Positions 1 through 6,954 of a stretch of DNA of 8,633 bases are shown piece after piece. Each line of letters begins with the position of its first letter. Position 1 is the stretch's first letter. The stretch is taken from contig VBHE01000188.1 of NCBI GenBank assembly GCA_005889515.1, positions 623-9,255 of the forward strand, in the 5' to 3' direction. Under the pieces are notes generated by a model. It saw only the letters and a list, made by a program, of their open reading frames with translations, searched no databases and was not told where the DNA came from. The stretch is from Chloroflexota bacterium (GTDB taxonomy: Bacteria; Chloroflexota; Dormibacteria; Aeolococcales; Aeolococcaceae). The translations under genes were made by a program, and so were the position numbers.

Positions 1-1504
1 CGAGCCACACCTGTCCAGTCCCGCCGTCGATGGTGATCACGTCCCCCGCGGCGAAGAGCACGCGTCCGCCGGTGCTGCGGACGTCGGCGTCGCCGACCAC
101 GAGGTCGTCCGCGCCGACGACGGCGGGGATGTTCCAACCCCGCGCCACCACGGCGGCGTGGCTCGCGAGCCCGCCGCGGCTGGTGAGCAGCCCCACGGAG
201 ACCGACATGCCCTGCACGTCCTCGGGGCTCGTCTCCGGCCGCACGAGGACCACGTCGCCGTCGCTCTCGGCGGCGGCGTCGGCGCTGAGCACGACGCGGC
301 CGCTCACGCGTCCCGGCGAGGCGCCGAGGCCGATGGCCACCGGCGCACCGGAGGTGGTCTCCGCCGGCGCGAGGCGGTTGCGCGCCTCGGTCAGCGCGTC
401 GGCACGAGCTCGCTCGCGAAGCTCCGCGGGAACCCTGCCGATCGCCTCGGACCTGCTCAGCGCGATGGCCGGGTCGGCGACCATCGCCACCGCGGCGCGG
501 ACCGCGGCGGTGGCGCTCCGCTTCCCGATCCGCGTCTGCAGGATCCACAGGCGCCCGTTCTCGACGGTGAACTCGACATCGCAGATGTCGCGGTAGTGCA
601 CCTCGAGCCGGCGGAGATGGCGCTGGAGCTCGCGGTCCACCTCCGGCATCAGCCCGCCGAGAGCCGCCACCTTCAGGGTGCGCGCCGCCCCGGAGACGAC
701 GTCCTCACCCTGGGCGCAGGGGAGGTAGTCGCCGAATGGCTGGTCGATCCCGGTCGAGGGATCGCGGGTGAAGACGACACCCGTCCCCGAATCGCTCCCG
801 CGGTTGCCGAACACCATCGCCTGGACGTTGACCGCGGTACCGAGCTCCTCGTCGATGCCCTCGCGCGCCCGGTAGGCGCGGGCGCGGGCGCTGTCCCAGC
901 TGCGGAACACCGCCTCGACCGCGCCCCTCAGCTGGGCCGCGGGGTCGGCGGGAACGGGATGCCCGGCCGACTCCAGAGCCGCCTGGATGCTCCGCACCTC
1001 CGCCTTCGCACGTGCGGCGTCGCGGCTCCCGTCGCCGCGATGCTCGGGCAGCACCCCGGCGGGGACGCCGAGCACCGTGCCCGCGTACATGGTCAGGAAG
1101 CGGCGGTAGCTGTCCCAGGCGAACCAGGGATCGCCGGACGCCGTGGCCAGGCCCTCGACCGTGGTGTCGTCGAGCCCCAGGTTGAGGACGGTGTCGAGCA
1201 TCCCCGGCATCGAGCGCGGCGCACCGCTGCGCACCGCGAGCAGGAGCGGGTCGCCGGGATCACCGAAGCCGCGCCCCATCCGCTCCTCGAGCCTCCGCAC
1301 GTGCTCGGCGAGCTCCGCATCGAGACTCTCGGGCCAGCCACCGCTTCGGTACTCACGGCACACCGGCACCGCGATCGTGAACCCGGGCGGCACCGGCAGC
1401 CGGAGCGTCGTCGTCATCTCCGCCAGGCCGGCGCCCTTGCCGCCGAGGAGGTCGGCGAGCCCGCGAGGAGCGACACCGTGCTCGTGGAAGAAGGAGAAGA
1501 TCAC
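1..1504 (-). CDS. ppdK: Pyruvate, phosphate dikinase, 3' end outside the window
   Basis: Converts pyruvate, ATP and phosphate to PEP, AMP and pyrophosphate through a phosphohistidine; cytosolic. About 501 residues are visible. The N-terminal nucleotide-binding part shows LLGGKGAGLAEM (19-30, with K23), RSGAPRSMPGM (from R92), VFGNRGSDSGTG followed by FTRDPSTG (245-252) and LQTR (322-325). The swivelling phosphohistidine domain shows GGLASHAAVVARG with the catalytic His at about 449. The SMPGM and FTRDPSTG motifs separate it from PEP synthase. The start is taken as GTG at 1504, one base after the stop of the upstream gene, because the first in-frame ATG lies inside the conserved motif; no clear Shine-Dalgarno is seen, so translation is probably coupled. 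Full-length enzymes are near 870 residues with a C-terminal PEP/pyruvate barrel, none of which is visible. From memory the M. tuberculosis PpdK is only about 490 residues, so this gene may be a short form ending just past the edge. Confidence 0.92.
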   Translation of the reverse strand, partial: MIFSFFHEHGVAPRGLADLLGGKGAGLAEMTTTLRLPVPPGFTIAVPVCREYRSGGWPESLDAELAEHVRRLEERMGRGFGDPGDPLLLAVRSGAPRSMPGMLDTVLNLGLDDTTVEGLATASGDPWFAWDSYRRFLTMYAGTVLGVPAGVLPEHRGDGSRDAARAKAEVRSIQAALESAGHPVPADPAAQLRGAVEAVFRSWDSARARAYRAREGIDEELGTAVNVQAMVFGNRGSDSGTGVVFTRDPSTGIDQPFGDYLPCAQGEDVVSGAARTLKVAALGGLMPEVDRELQRHLRRLEVHYRDICDVEFTVENGRLWILQTRIGKRSATAAVRAAVAMVADPAIALSRSEAIGRVPAELRERARADALTEARNRLAPAETTSGAPVAIGLGASPGRVSGRVVLSADAAAESDGDVVLVRPETSPEDVQGMSVSVGLLTSRGGLASHAAVVARGWNIPAVVGADDLVVGDADVRSTGGRVLFAAGDVITIDGGTGQVWL

Positions 1505-1505
1505 C

Positions 1506-2834
1506 TCAGTGCCCGTCCGCTGCGCTGCGTGTCCGGCCGAGCGTGCACATGAGGTCCTGGTGCAGCTCCATCCAGAGGTCGTGGTAGCTGGCCGACATCG
1601 GCGCGGCGAAGGCGCGGCGGTCACCACCGGCGAGCCGCCGCCAGGCCGCGTCGAACTCCCGCTCGTAGCGCCCGAAGCGGCCAAGCTCCGCCGTCAGGTC
1701 CCGGGTCAGGGACAGGGTGCGGTCGTGGAGTGCGCCGAGCTCACCGATCACCAGGCCGTCGTAGTCGGCGTCGCTGTGATCGTTCGGCGACGCGGTGCCG
1801 TCCTCGGCGGTCCGCATCTGCCACCGCGCGCACGTCTGCTTGAAGGGCTCGTTGAGCTCGAGAAACCGATCGTACAGCCGCTCGACCGCCGGCTGCGCGC
1901 CAATCGCCTCGACCTCGCGCGCGAGCAGCTCGAGGTGCGCGGTCCGCCCGTCCGGGGTCAGGCACCAGCCGGAGATGCGGCCACTGCGCTCCTTCACCAG
2001 GCCGTCCTGCGAGGCGGTCGCGAGCACCTCCTCCACCACCGGGACATCGAGGCCGCTGCGCTCGCTGATCGTCTGAGCGGGCACGAACCCTCCCAGGCGC
2101 AGGATGTGCAGCACCATCAGCATGCGCTCATCAGGCGCGATCTCCAGGGCCACGGCGCATTCTCCCGAGAACGGATCCGGCATCGACATCGGGGAGGGGG
2201 CCGCCGGGAGATGCCGGATGATCTCGGCGGCGACCAGTGGATCGAGGTGCACCGTCTCGTTGGCGGCGCGCAGCTGGCGGTGACCCGAGCGGGCGGCGGC
2301 GATCCTCGTCACCGACGTGTAGTCGGGGCTGAAGAGCATCAGCCGCGGAGCATCCAGGACCTCACCGAGATAGGAGTTGATGACGCCTCCGTGGCAGACC
2401 ACGGCGATCGACGTCGCCGGATGTCGCTCGATGATCCCCTCGATAGCGTCGTGCACCCGGGCACGGAACCCGGGGAGGTCGAAGACGTGATCGCCCCAGC
2501 GGCCTTCCTCGACCGCCTGCCACCGTTCCGTCGAGGTCATCTTGAGGTCCTCGACGGGGGTGTAGAAGGTCGCACCGTGGTCGAACTCGAGGAGCGCCTC
2601 GTCGAGGTGATGGGGAACCTCGAGACGGTCGGCGAGGTACCGCGCCGTCTGGACGGCGCGCCGCTGGGTGCTGCTGTAGACCGCCGAGATCACGCCGCAC
2701 TCGCGGGCGGCGAGGAAGCCGCCGAGCAGCGTCGCCTGCCGCACACCCTCGTCGGTGAGCCCGGGGTCGGCGCCGGTGCCGTTGCCCTCGCCGACACGAT
2801 GCGGCTGCCCGTGCCGGATCAGCAGCAGCTCCAT
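1506..2834 (-). CDS. Histidine-phosphatase / winged-helix fusion protein, probable regulator linked to PPDK
   Basis: 442 residues in three parts. Residues 1-185 are a histidine phosphatase (phosphoglycerate mutase-like) domain: LIRHGQ with R7 and H8, SSTQRRAVQTA (R59), acidic E83, and the second catalytic His in VVCHGGVIN (H148). Residues about 235-300 look like a winged helix (ISERSGLDVPVVEEVLATA, then DGLV and LTPDGR). Residues 315-442 form a helical domain with WQM, NDHSDADYD and SYHDLWMELHQDL. I recall the last two parts together in actinobacterial proteins tied to PEP-utilising enzymes, but their function is not known to me. The start ATG shares one base with the stop of the acyl-CoA synthetase gene (TGATG), and ppdK follows one base after its stop, so the three genes are one operon. 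A role in controlling the dikinase, or in phosphohistidine removal as by SixA-type members of this fold, is inference. Confidence 0.85.
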   Translation of the reverse strand: MELLLIRHGQPHRVGEGNGTGADPGLTDEGVRQATLLGGFLAARECGVISAVYSSTQRRAVQTARYLADRLEVPHHLDEALLEFDHGATFYTPVEDLKMTSTERWQAVEEGRWGDHVFDLPGFRARVHDAIEGIIERHPATSIAVVCHGGVINSYLGEVLDAPRLMLFSPDYTSVTRIAAARSGHRQLRAANETVHLDPLVAAEIIRHLPAAPSPMSMPDPFSGECAVALEIAPDERMLMVLHILRLGGFVPAQTISERSGLDVPVVEEVLATASQDGLVKERSGRISGWCLTPDGRTAHLELLAREVEAIGAQPAVERLYDRFLELNEPFKQTCARWQMRTAEDGTASPNDHSDADYDGLVIGELGALHDRTLSLTRDLTAELGRFGRYEREFDAAWRRLAGGDRRAFAAPMSASYHDLWMELHQDLMCTLGRTRSAADGH

Positions 2835-4322
2835 CAGCGCGTCCCCGCGGACTGCGCCGCCGGCCAGTATCGCGCTCGAAGCTCCGCGACCAGCAGCTTT
2901 CCCGCCTCACTGCGCGGCAGCTGATCGACGAAGTCGACCGATCGCGGGCACTTGTGATGCGCAAGGCGCGCACGGCAGTAGCGGACGAGCTCGCGCTCGA
3001 GATCCGGACCAGGATGCGCATCCTCGGTGGGCTCCACGATCGCCTTGACCTGTTCGCCGAACTCGTCGTGCGGCACGCCCACGACCGCGACATCCGTGAC
3101 GGCGGGATGCAGGGCGAGGAGGTCCTCGATCTCCCGCGGATGGATGTTGACCCCGCCGCTGATGATGACCTGGCTGGCCCGGCCGGTCAGGTGGAGGTAG
3201 CCGTCGGGGTCGACGTGGCCGAGGTCGCCGGCGGTGCCCGCGGCCCCGGACCGCCGGAACCAGACGACGCCGACCTCACCGGAGGGCAGCTCCCGTCCCT
3301 CGACGTCCGCGATGAAGAGCTCGCCGTCGACGGCGCGACCAACCGAGCCGGGATGCTCCAGCCATTCGTCGGGGCCGATCGCGGTGCTGCCGAAGCCCTC
3401 GGAGGCCCCGTAGTACTCGTGGATGATCGGGCCCCACCAGTCGAGCATGGCCCGCTTGACCTCGACCGGGCACGGTGCACCGGCGTGCACGGCGACGCGG
3501 TGCGAGGAGAGGTCGTGCGGCCGGCGAATCTCCTCGGGAAGGCGGAGCATCCGGATGAACATCGTCGGCACCCACTGGCTGTGGGTGACGCGGTGCCGCG
3601 CGATCGCCGCCAGCGCGCCCTCGGCGTCGAAGCGGGACATCATCACCGCCGTCCCTCCCAGCTGGTGGACGGCCTGCAGGAAGGCGAAGGGGCCGGCGTG
3701 ATACGAGGGACCCGTCGCCAGGTAGGTCACATCACCCGAGGTGAACCCGAGCTTCGCGAGCAGCGAGCCCAGGCGCATGCGCGCCTCGGCAGGGTGCACG
3801 TCGATCGGGTCGACACGGAAGGGCTTGGGCCGGCCCGTGGTGCCGGAGCTGAAGAGCAGGCGCCCGCCCAGCGTCTCCATGAGGCCGGGGTCGCGCGGCG
3901 TCCCGGCCACGGCGAGGTCGTGGTCGAGGACGCCGGCGGGCGACGAGCCGCCCCAGACCTCGTCCGCCTCCGCCACCAGCCACAGCGGCGCGACCGGGAG
4001 CCGCGCGGCCTGCACCGCCTCGCGCATCGTCGCGTAGAGCCCGGCGGAGGTCACCACGGCCCGTGGCGCCGCGTCCTCCATCAGCGGCGTGAGCTCGGCG
4101 GCGGTGAGATGCCAGTTGAGCGGCGCGATGTACAGCCCACTGCGCAGGCAGGCCCAGACCACCTCCGCCCAGCGCACGTCGTTCTGCAGGGCCCCCGTGG
4201 AAGACCGCGGCCAGCCGGGCGCTGCGCTCGTCGAGCTCCGCGTACGTGACCCGCGCGCCGCCGGGCGACATGATCACCGCGGGCCGATCGGGCGCCACCT
4301 GAGCGTGGACGGCGGGGTACAT
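2834..4322 (-). pseudogene. Acyl-CoA synthetase (AMP-binding, FadD-like) with a broken reading frame
   Basis: ATP-dependent carboxylate-CoA ligase of the ANL family, activating a fatty or other carboxylic acid through an acyl-adenylate. The ATG at 4322 has a strong upstream GAGGAGGAG and opens MYPAVHAQVAPDRPAVIM and VTYAELDERSARLAAVFHG; the frame then fails at about 4190-4197 and the family sequence resumes in another frame as ALQNDVRWAEVVWACLRSG. About ten residues expected between are missing (usually a GLRPGDHVALL-like turn). The rest is open to the stop at 2834: SSGTTGRPK (P-loop), HSQWVPTMF, YYGASEG, GDLGHVDPDGYLHLTGR, IISGGVNIHPREIE and the C-terminal catalytic Lys in PRSEAGKLL. A second, in-frame gap of about 20 residues falls just before GDLGHVD (near 3236-3250). 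A GTG at 4177 could start a 447-residue protein lacking the N-terminus, but it has little to recommend it. First gene of the operon with the phosphatase fusion and ppdK. Sequencing or assembly error is an alternative to true decay. Confidence 0.8.
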
Positions 4323-4340
4323 GCTCCTCCTCGACGCTGG

Positions 4341-4360
4341 TTGCGACTTTTAAGTCACAT
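4341..4360 (-). promoter_or_regulatory. Operator 2 of the acyl-CoA synthetase promoter
   Basis: Inverted repeat read on the minus strand as ATGTGACT, TAAA, AGTCGCAA (8+4+8), lying roughly +4 to +23 from the predicted start. It matches the layout and sequence of the site at 6757-6776. A repressor bound here would block transcription initiation or early elongation. Confidence 0.7.
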
Positions 4361-4370
4361 TCTTGAGGTG

Positions 4371-4400
4371 ATTCTAGTGGATCACATGTCCAGAATGCAA
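4371..4400 (-). promoter_or_regulatory. Sigma-70-type promoter of the acyl-CoA synthetase/ppdK operon
   Basis: On the minus strand: -35 TTGCAT (4395-4400), an 18-base spacer, and -10 TAGAAT (4371-4376, five of six consensus bases). The predicted start is near 4364, giving a leader of about 42 bases to the ATG at 4322. The promoter begins only a few bases past the response-regulator stop at 4416, so the operon can be driven independently of the upstream genes. The same elements with the same spacing recur at 6786-6815. Confidence 0.78.
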
Positions 4401-4413
4401 CTCTTAGTCACAT
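4395..4413 (-). promoter_or_regulatory. Operator 1 of the acyl-CoA synthetase promoter, overlapping the -35
   Basis: Imperfect inverted repeat read on the minus strand as ATGTGACT, AAG, AGTTGCAT (8+3+8); its right half is the -35 hexamer itself. It matches 6810-6828 at most positions and is related to operator 2. The GAATGTGACT half-site occurs twice in this leader (here and at 4341-4362). The site ends two bases from the response-regulator stop codon. Confidence 0.68.
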
Positions 4414-4415
4414 TC

Positions 4416-5057
4416 TCAGGCGAGCATGCCGCGGCGCAGGGCCACGGTGACGGCGGCGGCCCGGCTGGAGACGCCGAGACGCCGGCGGAGCAGGGAGATC
4501 TCCCGGTTGATCGCTCCCCGCGGCCTGCCGGTGACCCGCGACATGTCCCGGTCGCTGAGGCCGCCGGCGAGGAGCGTGAGCATGCGCTCCTCGGACACGA
4601 GCCGCTCCGCGCTGCCCTGAGAGCGGACGGCGTCGACGGCGGTGATGCCGAACCGTGGATGGAGGTACACGCCGCCGTCCTGCACGCACCGCAGCGCATC
4701 GACCAGGCTGCCGCCGGCGGTGTCCTTGGGAAGGAACCCTCGCGCACCGGCCTGGAGCGCACAGCGCAGGTTCCAGCCGGTCAGGCACTCGGTCAGGACG
4801 ACCACGTCGAGCGGACGCTCGCGCCGCCGCGCGGCACGGATGAGATCGAACGCCCACTCGCGGCGCAGCTGGATGTCGCTGACCAGGATCCGGGTGGTGT
4901 CGGGGAGGGTGCCCAGGCGCACCTCCGCCTCGCCGAGGCTGCTCGCCTCGGCGAGGACGTGATACTCGCCCGTCCTCTCGAGGACGGTGCGAACCCCGGC
5001 GCGGAGGATGGTCTGATCGTCGACGACGAGAACCTGGTGTGCGTCTCGCAGGAACAT
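4416..5057 (-). CDS. NarL/FixJ-type response regulator, no kinase nearby
   Basis: 213 residues. The receiver domain (about 7-125) carries the acidic pair D13/D14 in VVDDQ, the phospho-acceptor D61 in LVSDIQL, T89 in VVLTE and K111 in FLPKDT, so all the residues needed for phosphorylation are there. The C-terminal part (about 153-213) has a LuxR-type helix-turn-helix, with LLAGGLSDRDMSRVTGR then REISLLRRRLGVSSRAAAV; it is divergent from the family's usual form, with RPRGAIN where SxRTVKxH is typical. The ATG at 5057 has an AGGTGG upstream. It follows the lipoprotein gene by 74 bases that contain a strong hairpin, and precedes the acyl-CoA synthetase promoter. No sensor kinase is in the window. 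It may control one of the neighbouring promoters, which is inference. Confidence 0.88.
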   Translation of the reverse strand: MFLRDAHQVLVVDDQTILRAGVRTVLERTGEYHVLAEASSLGEAEVRLGTLPDTTRILVSDIQLRREWAFDLIRAARRRERPLDVVVLTECLTGWNLRCALQAGARGFLPKDTAGGSLVDALRCVQDGGVYLHPRFGITAVDAVRSQGSAERLVSEERMLTLLAGGLSDRDMSRVTGRPRGAINREISLLRRRLGVSSRAAAVTVALRRGMLA

Positions 5058-5078
5058 GACCCACCACCTGGGGGAATG

Positions 5079-5123
5079 GAGCCCGGGGGCGACTCTCGTC
5101 GGAGGCGGAATGCCCCCGGGCTC
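5079..5123 (-). terminator. GC-rich hairpin after the lipoprotein gene
   Basis: Perfect 12-base inverted repeat, GAGCCCGGGGGC at 5079-5090 and its complement at 5112-5123, with a 21-base loop, starting nine bases past the lipoprotein stop. There is no T run after it on the minus strand, so it is a Rho-independent-like terminator of the U-less type, or an mRNA 3'-end stabiliser or attenuator that lowers read-through into the response regulator. Confidence 0.65.
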
Positions 5124-5131
5124 AGGCTTGG

Positions 5132-6685
5132 CTAGGCGTTGACCGGGTCGGGGAGCAGACGCTTCAGGCCGAAGCCGCCGTCCGCGTCACCCTGGGTCCA
5201 CTGGTACATGTACTCGTGGTTGAACGAGTACGGCTCCTGCCCGTGGTCGCCGTGCGGCCACCTCAGGGTCACACCCATCCCGGTGTCGAAGGACTGGGTC
5301 TCCAGCGCCTGGATGAACCGCGCCCGGGTGAGGTTCGGTCCGAGCGACCGGGCGACGTCGGCGAGGATCCGCGTGCAGGCGATGCTGGACTGGGTGATGT
5401 GATGGCCCAGCGCGTACTTGGTGTGGATGCCGACGATGTCGTACCCGGTGTACCTGTTGGTGAGCATCTCCCAGAACTTGAGCCCGGGGAGGTTCTCGTC
5501 GGCCGAGCTCTGCCCCTGGGCACCGGGCACCACCCACGACGTGATCGTGGTGACGTGGCCCTTGATGTAGTCGCCGAAGAGGGTCCCGTAGCCGGGGTCA
5601 CCGGTGAGGTGGTTGGCGAAGAAGCCGAGCTTCGGCGTCCAGTTCTGGCCCTGGGCGTCGTGGAAGAACTTGGCCACCGGCGCCGGCCAGGAGAAGGAGA
5701 CGATGGCGTCGGGGTTGGCGACACGCATCGCCAGCACGTGCTGCGACTCGTCCGGAGAGTCCCACTCCTGGCCGATCCGCTGGACCACCTTGATGCCGTG
5801 CTGCTGGAAGACCCCGGCGGCGATGTCGGCGGCGTGGATGTCCTCGGTCACGTTCAGGTACATGATCCCGACCGTCTGCGGGTGGGCGTTGTTCGCGATC
5901 CACTTGGCGACGTTGCTCGCCTCGCGCTCGCCGTTCGCGTGGCACGGGAACATGTAGGGATCGGAGTACTCGCTCTTGAACCAACCCCAGCTCATCCACG
6001 GAACCTTGTCCTTGGCGAGGGTGTCGTGGATGGTGTCGGTGACGAAGGTCTCGGAGGGCACGAAGGCGAAGACCTGGGTCTTCAGCTTCTCGTAGCACGC
6101 CCGGGCGCGGGTCACGTCGCCGCCGTCGTCACAGGTGACGAGGTTGAGCTTGCGCCCGGCGACGCCGCCGTTCTCGTTGATGTAGCGCACGGTGGCGTCG
6201 GTCATGCGCTGGCTGGCCAGGGCGATCGGCGGCCCGAGGCTGCGATTGGCCGAGGCCATGTTGATGATGCCGATGTTGATCTGGGTCGCGGTGACGCCGA
6301 CGTCCGAGGCGAAGTTCGCCCCGGCGGCGGGCGCCGGGGCGCCCGGAACGCCCGGCTTCGGAACACCCGGCGGCGGGGGAAGGGCGGCGCCGGGCCTGCC
6401 GTTCGCCGGGGCTGGTTGGGCACCCGCGGCGTTGGCCGGGGCGGCGGCGCCCTGCGGCGCCGAGCCGGCCGGGTTGCCGGCGGCGGCCTGGTTCTGCGCC
6501 GCGCCGCCGGCGGCGTTCTGCGGGTTGACGTTCGTGTTCGGGGCCGCGGCGACCGCGGACCCGCCCTTGAGATCGGCCGCCGCGTTGCCCGCGGTGCCGC
6601 CACCGCCGCAGGCGGCGACCGCCACCGCGGTGCCGGCGCCCATCACGAGCCCGCGCAGATACGTGGTCGTCCGTGGTTTGGTCAT
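5132..6685 (-). CDS. Substrate-binding lipoprotein, branched-chain amino acid ABC type (Peripla_BP_6-like)
   Basis: 517 residues. A basic N-terminus, hydrophobic stretch and lipobox ending VAAC with Cys at 26 mark a secreted, lipid-anchored protein. Residues 27 to about 124 are a low-complexity linker of Ala, Pro, Gly, Asn and Gln, including ALPPPPGVPKPGVPG. The folded part (about 130-517) is the two-lobed type I binding protein: VTATQINIGIINMAS at its start, TDATVRYINENGGVAGRKL, CYEKL, ADIAAGVFQQHGIKVV and YALGHHITQSSIACTRIL. Proteins of this family deliver amino acids, amides or aromatic and aliphatic acids to a membrane permease; the ligand cannot be read here. No permease or transport ATPase gene is in the window, so the partner is elsewhere or the protein acts as a sensor. 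It has its own promoter (6786-6815), which closely copies that of the acyl-CoA synthetase operon, suggesting linked use of the ligand. Confidence 0.9.
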   Translation of the reverse strand: MTKPRTTTYLRGLVMGAGTAVAVAACGGGGTAGNAAADLKGGSAVAAAPNTNVNPQNAAGGAAQNQAAAGNPAGSAPQGAAAPANAAGAQPAPANGRPGAALPPPPGVPKPGVPGAPAPAAGANFASDVGVTATQINIGIINMASANRSLGPPIALASQRMTDATVRYINENGGVAGRKLNLVTCDDGGDVTRARACYEKLKTQVFAFVPSETFVTDTIHDTLAKDKVPWMSWGWFKSEYSDPYMFPCHANGEREASNVAKWIANNAHPQTVGIMYLNVTEDIHAADIAAGVFQQHGIKVVQRIGQEWDSPDESQHVLAMRVANPDAIVSFSWPAPVAKFFHDAQGQNWTPKLGFFANHLTGDPGYGTLFGDYIKGHVTTITSWVVPGAQGQSSADENLPGLKFWEMLTNRYTGYDIVGIHTKYALGHHITQSSIACTRILADVARSLGPNLTRARFIQALETQSFDTGMGVTLRWPHGDHGQEPYSFNHEYMYQWTQGDADGGFGLKRLLPDPVNA

Positions 6686-6756
6686 CGCCCTGCTCTCGCC
6701 TCCATCGCCCGCCTCCTGGCTGCGCGCCCTGGGTTCCGGCCCTCAACGGTAGCCAG

Positions 6757-6776
6757 ATGTGACTAAAGAATCACAT
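6757..6776 (-). promoter_or_regulatory. Operator 2 of the lipoprotein promoter
   Basis: Near-perfect inverted repeat, minus strand ATGTGATT, CTTT, AGTCACAT (8+4+8, one arm mismatch), just after the predicted transcription start near 6779. It is the best-formed of the four related sites and gives the clearest motif: ATGTGAYT-N4-AGTCRCAW. The arms resemble a CRP half-site, but the gap between TGTGA and TCACA is eight, not six. Confidence 0.72.
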
Positions 6777-6785
6777 TGATGGGTG

Positions 6786-6815
6786 ATTCTATGACCCGGC
6801 GTGCCTGAAATGCAA
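6786..6815 (-). promoter_or_regulatory. Sigma-70-type promoter of the lipoprotein gene
   Basis: Minus strand -35 TTGCAT (6810-6815), 18-base spacer, -10 TAGAAT (6786-6791), identical in hexamers and spacing to the promoter at 4371-4400. The leader to the ATG at 6685 is about 95 bases. A smaller inverted repeat, GAATCAC at 6768-6774 with GTGATTC at 6783-6789, overlaps the -10 and operator 2. Confidence 0.78.
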
Positions 6816-6828
6816 CTCTCAGTTACTT
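6810..6828 (-). promoter_or_regulatory. Operator 1 of the lipoprotein promoter, overlapping the -35
   Basis: Imperfect inverted repeat, minus strand AAGTAACT, GAG, AGTTGCAT (8+3+8). Its right half is identical to that of the site at 4395-4413 and contains the -35. Its centre is about 52.5 bases from that of operator 2. Confidence 0.65.
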
Positions 6829-6894
6829 AAGGCCGGATCGAGCCTTCGGCACCACGAACGTCGCCCAGCATCGGAGAGAGCCGGTGGGCCGGCT

Positions 6895-6906
6895 GACCGA
6901 TCGGTC
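6895..6906. repeat. 12-base perfect palindrome
   Basis: GACCGATCGGTC reads the same on both strands. It lies in the non-coding gap between the SET gene's true stop (6955) and the lipoprotein promoter. It could be a regulator site, but no promoter is placed beside it. Nothing else is recognised in 6829-6954. Confidence 0.4.
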
Positions 6907-6954
6907 GGGTAAGCATCGAGCGGGAGGCAAGCCGGACAGCTGAGCCCGCAGGCA

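Noticed and set aside
1..1504. PEP synthase instead of pyruvate, phosphate dikinase
   Set aside because: RSGAPRSMPGM, FTRDPSTG and LLGGKGAGLAEM are the dikinase forms of these motifs.
158..1552. Long plus-strand open frames opposite the minus-strand genes (also 1143-2924, 2954-4249, 5216-6766)
   Set aside because: Their translations are rich in Arg, Ala, Gly and His without any family motif, and each mirrors a minus-strand gene with clear motifs; they arise from high GC.
6757..6776. CRP-type site (TGTGA and TCACA arms)
   Set aside because: The arms are eight bases apart, not six, and the other three sites agree with ATGTGACT halves rather than with a CRP site.
6819..6954. C-terminal tail of the SET protein in its original frame
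   Set aside because: It has an unlike composition and overlaps operator 1 of the lipoprotein promoter, while the proper SET ending is present in another frame.
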